DNA of 35,758 nucleotides, taken from positions 1 to 35,758 of IMG/VR virus record IMGVR_UViG_3300045421_000573, one strand, 5' to 3'. Positions within the stretch are counted from its first letter, which is position 1; each line of letters opens with the position of its first letter. This stretch comes from a virus. The translations under genes and the position numbers were made by a program. Of the stretch, positions 24,418 through 33,700 are shown in pieces. Below the pieces are notes generated by a model. The model did not search any database. It saw nothing but the letters and a program-made list of their open reading frames with translations, and was not told the origin of the DNA.

Positions 24418-27400
24418 TTAATTTGACCTCTGTTCAATATATTGCACATTTGGTATTTGGTCATCTAGACCTATTTCTGCTGGCCTACTTCTAAGTAGAT
24501 CTACGGTATAAACCTGAGCAAGATTATTTGTAACTAATTCCCAGTTAAGCGTAGCCGGACCACCATCATCATAGTACTCATCCCATCCAACATATGGCCA
24601 TTCTGAAGCTTTGGAATAAAGACTCTCTATTATTCTAAGACTTACTAATACATTAAATGTTTTTATTTTATTATTTGAAAGATTTATAAGCGGATCTGAA
24701 GATCCAGTAACCTCAAAGTATTCTTTAACATTAGAATTAAAAATAGATGAATATATAACATTAAATTTTTTCCAGAAAATTGAGTCTGGAAATAAAGTTT
24801 CTTTATATTTCTCTTTTATTTGGTCTGAAGATTGATTTGCATTTTGAAGAAAAAGTCCTCTAATAAATAAAATTTTATCTTGAACATCGGTATCTATAAT
24901 TCTATAGAAAACAGTTCCAAGTGATTTTTGTGCTTCTGAATCTCCATAATATTTGCCCTTAAGATAACTGCGAGTATTGTTGATCTTAGATCCGGGCTCA
25001 AGATCGTCTTCAGTATACATGGAGGCGGAAGAAAGATCATTTGGTGAAACTCTAATCACAAAAGGAGTTTGTGATAATTTATCGTAAACAAATTGAGCTG
25101 CTTTCCCACCGGGAGAATCAATATTAATTCCCTGAATTGGATTTGAAGAAGTTGATGTATTTACATAACCCTGAAAGACACCCATCTTTGATGCGATAAT
25201 ACCCTCTAGTCTAACCTTAAATGCTGGCGCCTGTGGATTTAATAAATCTATGACCTCTATCTCGTCTCCATCTATAACTTTGTTTAGTTTACATAAGATC
25301 TTAAAGAACTGGTTAAAACCAGCTTTATCTGGACCAGTTCCAGAATACTTTAATACTTCAGCATTAACAAGTGCGTTTTCTATACTGACGTATCTCACTA
25401 AATCTGTTATCTGATTTTCTTTCCATCCCATATTCTTTAATATATCATCATATCTTATAAATGCATTACCATTAACATTTCTAACCTTTGTACGAACACC
25501 CAAGATTCCCGGAAGAAGTCTCTTAGTGTGATATCTTCCAACCACCATACCCTGATTTATGGAAAGACCCGCATCCATTGGTTGACCGTTTCTATTTAAA
25601 TAAGAAATATAACAGCCATGTTGATCAAGTACGTTGTCTCTCACCCACTTCCAGCCTTTCCACATTAAATCTGTAGACGCCGCCGCCGCAATACCTGCAC
25701 CAATCGGACCACCCACCAGGGACCCAATGACCGCAGAACCAAGAGTTGTTGTTGCGTACATGGCCGCCAATCCACTTAAGCTTACTTTTGCATCGGCATT
25801 TGCCTTGAGCTGTTTTTCGACCTGGCTTCTGGCGTCAAATAACCCCTCTGCCGTAAAGTTCGCCATAATGTCTTTGCTTAGGGCGCTAGAACCGTGGGTA
25901 AATTGAACTCCACCCAACATCTGTACCCTTAGCGATTGGGCCACGCCATCAACAGATATATTACCGTTAGACAATATTCCAGTACTGCCAGCCTGTACTG
26001 AATTCATAATCATTCTTGTATCATTTCTAATATTTTGTATAGAGAACCAGGAATGCATCCAGGATGACATAAACCATCTTGCTGGATCATTAACCGTAAC
26101 AAAAGCGTTGGGGGTTATAGAGGTAACAAATCCCATATTCGGCGTAAAGTGATGAACAACCTGTTCTACTTCAAATATTCCATACATTCTTTCATAAACA
26201 TCTGCTAAGTAAACAAGATCGTGTGGTCTTATGTCTGAACTACCCAGAACTATTAGTTCACCTGAGTATATATCTTTTAGTGATTCTTTTAAATGCGCAA
26301 GAGCGACTCGTCTTGCCATCAACTCGTCTGGTGCACCCTGCGTTGTTTTTATCGCACTTCTTGAAAATTCAATTGGGTTGACTATTGGATGTATCAAACC
26401 AGTAAGACCAGAACCAAAAAGATTATCAAAATAAAGCCCAGTTTCAACTGTTTTTTCTATCTGCCTTTCAGATGGGATACTCTTATCAAGAGCTACCGTT
26501 ACTGGATATTTTCCGTCAGAAACAGCTGTAACTGATGTAGCTACATTTGTAGTGGTTTCTTGAATATTATTATTTAATATAGTTGAAAAAGAACTTAAAT
26601 AATGCATTCTCTGAAAGGGTTCTCTTACCTCAACTACTGGTTCTCCATATTCTCTTGTAAATGGATTATCAACAGCTCTCAAGATAGACCCTGGTCTTCC
26701 CATCGAATAATAAATAGAATCATTTAAAACTTTGTTAAGAATATTCGCCTGTTTTGCAAAGTTATCGATTTCAGATAATTGATATCCCATTTGCATCATT
26801 GATATTCTAAACATATTCATAAGACCACTTAATCCATCACTTAGTGCGGTAAACAGCGGTCCTACATTAGCATCCCAAAAGTTATCAATGTTGTTAGCTA
26901 AAACGCCTATAAAGTTTGAAGCGCTATTTCCCTCCCCTTTATTATCTGCCAATAGCTTTAAAAACTTTTTCTTATCAGAGGAATAATTCTGATTTGGATC
27001 TATAAATGCCGCAAATATTTTATCCACAGCATGAAAATCCCATTCGTCTCCCCCACTAAAAAGGGTGCGAATAAGTATCTTTCTTGATGGCTTTAGCACC
27101 AACCATGCTCTTGCGTAGGAATCTTGCCACATTGCCTGTCTAAATAATCCAACTATAAGCAGGAATACTTGTTTTGCGCTTAATTGATTAGATTGTGTCT
27201 TGTTCAAAATATCAGATGTTTTTACTAAACCTCCACCAATTGTTTGGCCAACAATTAAACTGACATTGCTCGCATTTTGAAAAAATTTTCCAAGATTTCT
27301 ATACTTAGAATTAATCAGACTATTAAAATATTTAATCAAGCCGCCCTGATCAAGGGATGCGTCTATCAAATTTTTTCTTGCGTATTCTATTGCTTCCTCT

Positions 27401-30400
27401 ACTTGCTTATTCATTATTATTTGATTATTTGCGTCTTTTTTAACAGATGCACCATATGGGGTAACATAATATTCTGGAGTTTTTTTATTGATAAAATCGC
27501 TTCCTAATAACAAAGTAAACTCATCAACGGCGCTATTGTCCGACGACCCATACGTTTTAATAAAATTTATATCCGCTTTAGGATTTTTGATAATTTGAAC
27601 TATTGCATCTGGTACTGGCGTAGCATCATCTGGATCAAGTCCAAACGCATCAAAAAATATTTTTTTAACAGATTCATAATTATGATATCCAAACCTAAAC
27701 TGATCCCAAACATCATTTGCATCAGCTAATGTCCTACCATCTCCAGCTATAACATGAGTTGTTGCGCTGTATCCCTCATCATAGAAAGACCTTGCTTCTC
27801 TGGCGGTTTCGTCTAATGGATCATACACTGGGGCAAATTGAACCCTACCGCTAGCCGTATTTTTACTTCCTGTTGTTGCTAATTCGTTATCTAAAATTTT
27901 ATAAAGTTCATCTCTGGAGAGATTATTATATTGGGCTGCAAGAACTAAATCAAAGTATCCGTTTTCCCCATTTGTAGATGGAAGAACATTTCCACCCCTA
28001 GCTGCAGCTTCGGCGAAATCGCCATCTGTTAAGAGATTTACGCCACCGACGGGAGCTAACTCTGTAAATATCGAATTAAATGGACTACCTGGGGTAGTAT
28101 TTAATATTTCTATTTTTCTTTCTAGAGTATCGACACTTATTCCCCCAGATCTATATAGGTTCTCGGCGTTTGTGAGCTCCGCCAAAAGCTTCTTATCTTT
28201 TAATCCACTTGCATCAAAGCGCCCGAATCCGACAACGTAGTTTCCATCGCTCCCAAGCTCTTCCTTAGCTTTTTCGGTAAGTTCAAACTCATTGGCTGGA
28301 TTATATAATGTTGTTACAACTCCAAGTGGTACATCATCGTTAACGAATGCAAAATAGCACTCTCTTGGCTGGGGTACTGGCGCAAGCCCCGCCTTTGCCA
28401 AAGTATCTGCTGCCTGTTCGGCTATATCATTATTAAACTTACCAATCAATACCCTGTATCCACCCCCACCACTTGGTATTTTCTCCTTTGGCCCCAGGTG
28501 CATTGTGCCCAAATAATACGCAGCATCGGGCGAAACTACTGCAGATATTGTGATATCTTCAAAGGCGGGCGGGGTGTCCGATCTAGCGCTTATATTCGCC
28601 CTCTCAACTCCCGCATCTTTACCCCACATAAAAAATGCTGGCTTACAAACAACAGCGGTTCTTGTTATTGGACTATAAACTAAAACTTTTCTCTTTTTAT
28701 ATTCAGAGGGACTACCATAAAACTCGTCATCTTTTCTATCTTTAAAATATTTTTCTTTAAATTTTTTAAATATGTCATTGTCCTTATCGCCATCAGAAAT
28801 ATCGTATGGCCATTTCATCGCGATATAGAATTGCTCGTCTATTGCAGTTTCTGGTGAGCCCCAACTTCTGTAGCTAAAATCGCTTTCCGCAGTTATTTTT
28901 ACTTGGTTAATAAATTCGTATTCCCATGATCCTTCCAAATTTTGATTTGAAATAAGCTCATTTTTCATTGTTGGTAGGGGCATTCTTACAAATTTTTTGT
29001 TACCAACAGCGGTAACTGATTTTTCTAAATCAAATATTGCATTTTCCGAACTAAATAATGTATTTTCGCCTACCGAATTAGTGAATGACAACGCATCAAG
29101 TATAATTGTAAATTCTTCATCATTTAGTGAATCAGAAAAAATATCTGTTAGTGGAGTAGTTCCTACTAATCTAGCTTCATAATCAAGAAGGTTTATATAG
29201 ATACTATCCTGCATAAATTTTTCATACTCTCTATTGCCCTTGTGTACTGTTGCGCCCTGTATATCTCTACTATCCGACAGAGCATAAAATGGATAATCCA
29301 GCAGTACTGCGCCCGATGTTCTATCTGTAAAATACGGAAAAGAATACCTTAGCGGCATCTGGGGTATTTCTCTGTGAACTAACTGTAGGTCTTTTACATC
29401 TACTTCTATTCTTCCTTTGTCACTTGTTATTGGTAAATGAAAACCTATTGTTACGAATCCTTTATTCACTGGTATTTCAGATACGACTTTTTTTTCTGAA
29501 TCTAAATATTTTAATCGTCCTGGATCAGTAAGATTTATAACCCTGCCCTTAAGAACTCCTGCTGGAGCATATATGTCTGAAAACGAAGACTGATCTCTGG
29601 CAATTTGCTCTAAGCTTAATAGCGGACTTTGTATGGTTCTAAATGCTTCGTAATCTGCAGTTGGATTAGAGGATTGATTAATTTTATTGAGCAAATCCAT
29701 AAGTTCCGCATCTGGGCTTCTATAGGAGGGAGTCTTCAGCCCAAGCTCTATGGCTTTCTTTTCTGATGGAAAACCAGTAGTAATTGGAACAACGCCAGAC
29801 GTGTATAGCCAATGCGGTTTGCCGTAGAATATTGTAGATCGATCTTCGAATGGCCTTACCGCGACAATATAGTTGGGCAGTAATCCTGCGCATAGCTGAA
29901 ACATGTCCCAAACTGTTTTCATATATGTTTGTGCCCTAAATGAAACTTCGTCAAATCCCGGCATGTCGTCATCAAGTGTGCTTATAAGTCCTAGTGTCTG
30001 AAAAATATTTGCTCCACCTCTTCCAGATAAAGAACCAAGCAGGGTAGCCCCACCAAAAGCCGCAGTAACCCCACCAACTAAAGGAAGAGCTAATCCGCCA
30101 GTACCCACCGCAAGAGCCGTACCCGCCGCCAATAGGGAGCTGCTTAATATTCCAGCGGCCACTCCCCCACTGGCTCTAGACTCTTTTCCTGAATTTGCAA
30201 TATCAATTGCCGCCGCCGCTGCGCTGTCTCCACTATCATATCTTCTCAAAAGATTATTCCAAGAACTGTCTGTTAATCTATCCAAATAGTGTAATCGAGG
30301 ATTTGGATTGTCTTCTGGAGTTAGCGAAGCGGCGTTTGCCCAACCGTCTCCAAGATCTCCGCCAAGAAATTGAGCGACGCCTGTTCCATTGCCGGGGTAA

Positions 30401-30720
30401 ATATTTCTTTTAAATATTTCAAGATCTCTTTGAGCTGCAAAATTTGCCCACATTGTTCTCATGTAACCCATAACTGGAAGTCGGAAATGACTGCCAACGG
30501 ATATACCAGTTTGGTTGACGTTGTTGCCAAATGGATTTAGTGCTCCAAGTACTTGTGAGGCGCCAGCGCCAGCCATCCCTGCGGCTGCGCTGATCGGACC
30601 ATCTCCACCAGAGCTTCCTATTGCCAACAGGGTATCACTTACGGCGTTTCTTATACCCAAATTTCTGTTTTGCTCTATTTCGTTCAGCGGAGCATAGGGT
30701 ATCATACCAAAATGTCTAAT
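24418..30720 (-). CDS. Giant baseplate hub protein, segment 2 of 2 (residues 1678-3777)
   Basis: The C-terminal 2100 residues of a 3777-aa protein. The frame is open from CGGC 30721-30724 as IRHFGMIPYAPLNEIEQNR; ATG 30705 is internal and has no ribosome site. Hub-like stretches are about residues 1940-1985 (MKTVWDMFQLCAGLLPNYI, then STIFYGKPHWLY) and about 3175-3220 (IRPHDLVYLADVYERMYGI, then FEVEQVVHHF), both typical of gpD/XkdQ-type hubs. Two long Gly/Ala-rich hydrophobic stretches occur (about 1864-1912 and 3325-3357). About 3490-3620 resembles a staphylococcal-nuclease fold (VIDGDEIEVIDLL, FKVRLEGI, SPGGKAAQFVYDKL) but lacks the acidic catalytic pair after the RLEGI strand, so it is probably inactive. 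About 50 out-of-frame CGGs leave its frame untouched. Confidence 0.85.
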   Translation of the reverse strand: MRHFGMIPYAPLNEIEQNRNLGIRNAVSDTLLAIGSSGGDGPISAAAGMAGAGASQVLGALNPFGNNVNQTGISVGSHFRLPVMGYMRTMWANFAAQRDLEIFKRNIYPGNGTGVAQFLGGDLGDGWANAASLTPEDNPNPRLHYLDRLTDSSWNNLLRRYDSGDSAAAAAIDIANSGKESRASGGVAAGILSSSLLAAGTALAVGTGGLALPLVGGVTAAFGGATLLGSLSGRGGANIFQTLGLISTLDDDMPGFDEVSFRAQTYMKTVWDMFQLCAGLLPNYIVAVRPFEDRSTIFYGKPHWLYTSGVVPITTGFPSEKKAIELGLKTPSYRSPDAELMDLLNKINQSSNPTADYEAFRTIQSPLLSLEQIARDQSSFSDIYAPAGVLKGRVINLTDPGRLKYLDSEKKVVSEIPVNKGFVTIGFHLPITSDKGRIEVDVKDLQLVHREIPQMPLRYSFPYFTDRTSGAVLLDYPFYALSDSRDIQGATVHKGNREYEKFMQDSIYINLLDYEARLVGTTPLTDIFSDSLNDEEFTIILDALSFTNSVGENTLFSSENAIFDLEKSVTAVGNKKFVRMPLPTMKNELISNQNLEGSWEYEFINQVKITAESDFSYRSWGSPETAIDEQFYIAMKWPYDISDGDKDNDIFKKFKEKYFKDRKDDEFYGSPSEYKKRKVLVYSPITRTAVVCKPAFFMWGKDAGVERANISARSDTPPAFEDITISAVVSPDAAYYLGTMHLGPKEKIPSGGGGYRVLIGKFNNDIAEQAADTLAKAGLAPVPQPRECYFAFVNDDVPLGVVTTLYNPANEFELTEKAKEELGSDGNYVVGFGRFDASGLKDKKLLAELTNAENLYRSGGISVDTLERKIEILNTTPGSPFNSIFTELAPVGGVNLLTDGDFAEAAARGGNVLPSTNGENGYFDLVLAAQYNNLSRDELYKILDNELATTGSKNTASGRVQFAPVYDPLDETAREARSFYDEGYSATTHVIAGDGRTLADANDVWDQFRFGYHNYESVKKIFFDAFGLDPDDATPVPDAIVQIIKNPKADINFIKTYGSSDNSAVDEFTLLLGSDFINKKTPEYYVTPYGASVKKDANNQIIMNKQVEEAIEYARKNLIDASLDQGGLIKYFNSLINSKYRNLGKFFQNASNVSLIVGQTIGGGLVKTSDILNKTQSNQLSAKQVFLLIVGLFRQAMWQDSYARAWLVLKPSRKILIRTLFSGGDEWDFHAVDKIFAAFIDPNQNYSSDKKKFLKLLADNKGEGNSASNFIGVLANNIDNFWDANVGPLFTALSDGLSGLMNMFRISMMQMGYQLSEIDNFAKQANILNKVLNDSIYYSMGRPGSILRAVDNPFTREYGEPVVEVREPFQRMHYLSSFSTILNNNIQETTTNVATSVTAVSDGKYPVTVALDKSIPSERQIEKTVETGLYFDNLFGSGLTGLIHPIVNPIEFSRSAIKTTQGAPDELMARRVALAHLKESLKDIYSGELIVLGSSDIRPHDLVYLADVYERMYGIFEVEQVVHHFTPNMGFVTSITPNAFVTVNDPARWFMSSWMHSWFSIQNIRNDTRMIMNSVQAGSTGILSNGNISVDGVAQSLRVQMLGGVQFTHGSSALSKDIMANFTAEGLFDARSQVEKQLKANADAKVSLSGLAAMYATTTLGSAVIGSLVGGPIGAGIAAAASTDLMWKGWKWVRDNVLDQHGCYISYLNRNGQPMDAGLSINQGMVVGRYHTKRLLPGILGVRTKVRNVNGNAFIRYDDILKNMGWKENQITDLVRYVSIENALVNAEVLKYSGTGPDKAGFNQFFKILCKLNKVIDGDEIEVIDLLNPQAPAFKVRLEGIIASKMGVFQGYVNTSTSSNPIQGINIDSPGGKAAQFVYDKLSQTPFVIRVSPNDLSSASMYTEDDLEPGSKINNTRSYLKGKYYGDSEAQKSLGTVFYRIIDTDVQDKILFIRGLFLQNANQSSDQIKEKYKETLFPDSIFWKKFNVIYSSIFNSNVKEYFEVTGSSDPLINLSNNKIKTFNVLVSLRIIESLYSKASEWPYVGWDEYYDDGGPATLNWELVTNNLAQVYTVDLLRSRPAEIGLDDQIPNVQYIEQRSN

Positions 30721-30724
30721 GCCG
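30721..30724 (-). other. +1 recoding site 1: TTT CGGC ATT (hub, residue 1677)
   Basis: The coding strand reads AAA TTT CGG CAT TAG in the zero frame; reading CGGC as one unit continues ATT AGA CAT TTT GGT ATG into the 2100-residue second segment. It joins KF-X-IRHFG. It is one of only two sites with C as fourth base. The zero-frame stop follows one codon after CGG. Confidence 0.85.
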
Positions 30725-33700
30725 AAATTTATTTTCTGAAAAAATTAGCCCCCTTGTGGCATATGCAAACGCTTCTCTAACTCTAGAACTTCCCATTGAA
30801 AGCAGGCGAACCATAAGATCTCTCGGTTCCGATAAATAAAGTCCAGTATTTAATCCACCATCAATTTTCCCGCTAGAACCTTTTTTATCCACAGAATTAA
30901 TAATTGGACTAAGTTCTATAGCGTCGGATTGACATGTAACAGTAACAACCTCGCCTAGTTCAACCTCAGTAATAACTCCGTTAAAGACAGTATGTAAAGA
31001 ATTAGGATTAGACCCATATCCAACCCTAAGGTGAACTCTTACTCCGGGTTTTAGTCTAATATTTTCAATATCTACTACATACTGCGATTCCATGTGACCG
31101 AGCATATTCCTTGCTGTATTAAGTGTTCTATCTATTATCTGCTCCATGCCATCCGTCAAAGACAATTGGTCTAATCCGGGCCTTGATGCTTGCTCTCCCA
31201 AACCGCCGCTGAATATAGCTGTCATTTCTTTTGTAGATAATTTAGAATACATATTAGATACCCTAAACACGAGGGTGTCTCCTAGTATATCTTCGGATGA
31301 AACAATCGAAAAATCAATAATAGACTGTAATCCATAAAAATTATCAAATAATTTAGTTCCTGCAAATGTTCTTTCGGAAATGAGCCACAACATATACGTC
31401 GGAAACGCCCTAATCATTCTTCCAGAAATGTCCCTATAAGATGTATCTATCATCATTTTTTCCCAGTGTTCACTGGTCGATTTAGCGTTCTGTTTGTTGT
31501 TCATTGTTTCTGGCTTAGAGGTATCTCCAGAAGAAAATGCGTACTGGTATTGAGAAAGGGGAACTGCGCCAGGTACTCCAGTAAGACTTCTTGTTGTTCC
31601 CCTGTCTGGAGTTTGTATATCTGTAATTCCTATATAATTTACCGATGCATCTCCCCTTACTGCCACGCCGTCAATTGTTATATAGAATCTTCCATTTACT
31701 TTATCGATATAACCAAATTGATATCCATCTGCTGTTTGCATGATGGATGGAATTTTTGAATCATTTGGACTTTCTACGGCAGGGAATATATGAATTATCG
31801 CATGAGCGTCTAGTTCATCTGGGTTGACACTTATATATGTATCTTCCACTGCCTTGTAATTTGAATTTTTGTCATCATTGCTTAGGGCTGCCTGTAGTTT
31901 TGCAGCGGCTACTGGATCCTTAGAGTAAATATCTCCCAATTTCAATTGACCAGAAACAATCCTAAATACTGAATTGGCAACGTCATTTTGTGGAAAATCG
32001 CCCTCCTCTAAGCTGTCCACATAGTCTAACAAAAATCTTTCGTTTGCATCTGTCTTTATTGCCTCAACTATAAAAGAAGCAATTTGTGAGGCGTTTAAAT
32101 TAAGCGTTGAGTTGGCGTAACGCTTTAATCCCGTTAGGTCATTATTGCTAATGTAATCCTTAAACTTTTGAACGATATTTTCATTTTTGTACTCCGTAGC
32201 GCCATATGGTGATGTGACGTTAACTTTGCCAACCAAATCGATGGGCTCTATATCTAGTTTTGCTAATTTTCCCTTATTTGTTGTTATACTATTAACTACA
32301 TCTTTGTCAAGCATTTCGAATGATCTAAAGTAAAAATCGGGATCTAGACAGCCTACTACTTCTCCATCTTTGTTTCTTAGTTCCAACGGAAAATCTGGGT
32401 ATGCATTGAATGCCCCCCACAATTGCTTAATTCTCAAAAATGGATTTTTTTTCGTACCAAATTCTTCAATTAACTTTTTCTGCTGATCAGAAGAAAGTTT
32501 TTCTCTTTTCTGCTGAAATATATCAAAGTCCACTAATCTTAAAGTAACATCATATACATGCGGAAAATTTGGTATAGTTGAAACATTAAAAGAAAGTGGA
32601 AGTACATATTTTATTCCAGACAATGCAGTAATAATATTCTTTATTCCCATAAACCCCATAACTCCAGCAGCATGCTCCAGTCTTGCTAGTCCGTTAATGT
32701 GGTCAAATATTTTTCTAAGTTTTATTAATTCCTTTTCACCAAAAACCTTCATTGAAATAGAAATATAACTATCTCCACCCCCAACATGCTGATATGTTGG
32801 CTCTTCCAGCATTTGGACCTGTAGCGGAATAATATTATTGCTTAATGAAACTGAAACATCTGTAACAATAGCACTTGATGGATCTATATCAATTCTAATC
32901 ATTGGAACTTCCCACTCTCTTAGACGGAAGTTGCCACTTCTTTGCCTTGCGGCTTCCATTAAATCCCTAATGGGACCAGCTCTAAAAAACCTTTCATAAA
33001 TAAGAGCGCTGTATGCCTGACCATATTGTTTCTTAATTTTCTCTCTTTCTTCTTCTATTTTTTTATCGTTCCATCCTGAGCCAGCGTTTCTGATAAGTTT
33101 TTGTAGATTTTCATCAACTAATAGATCTAAATATGAAGTTACATTTAGCGCCTTGCTTCTAAAGAATAATTTTATTTGCAATAGTGTTTCATTTTTAAAT
33201 ACAATCGCACCAAATATGTATTGTTGAGATGTTTCTACGTAGGCATTTGAATCATCGGAAAAATCTCTTAGAAAGTTTTTTCTACCAGAATCAAGTGATG
33301 GATTTTGTTTTATAAAACTTTCTATCAAAAACGCATATGCTTTTCTTTGGAAGTCTTCTGCGGTGAGTCCAGCGCTGAGAATATCTATGCTATCCAATAT
33401 CTTTTGTCGAACAGTATATTCAACTATGTTACCAACCGAAGTTGTTACAACAGAGTCTAAAGTTCTTCCATAGCTCTCCGATTCATTTATGTCAATTCCC
33501 AAATTATTAAGAAAAGAATTCCAAATTCCTCTTGATACATCATCTAACAATTCCTCTTCTGGACTTCTAAATCCATACAAATCTGGAGTAAAGATTTTTG
33601 TTTGTGTTTCCTGAGGAACATAAAAACTTATATTACTTCCGTTTGTCCATTCCCTGATTACATTGGTCGTAAATACATTATTTTTATATCCAAGCAATCC

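Noticed and set aside
4241-30724. Classical programmed frameshifting by peptidyl-site slippage, or -1 slippery heptamers
   Set aside because: The codon before CGG differs at nearly every site and most cannot re-pair after +1; no X-XXY-YYZ heptamer or constant stimulator is seen. Downstream RNA structure was not computed.
4241-30724. Inteins or introns explaining the split genes
   Set aside because: The joins require one base, not removal of a segment; no splicing motifs, endonuclease domains or extra sequence are present at the breaks.
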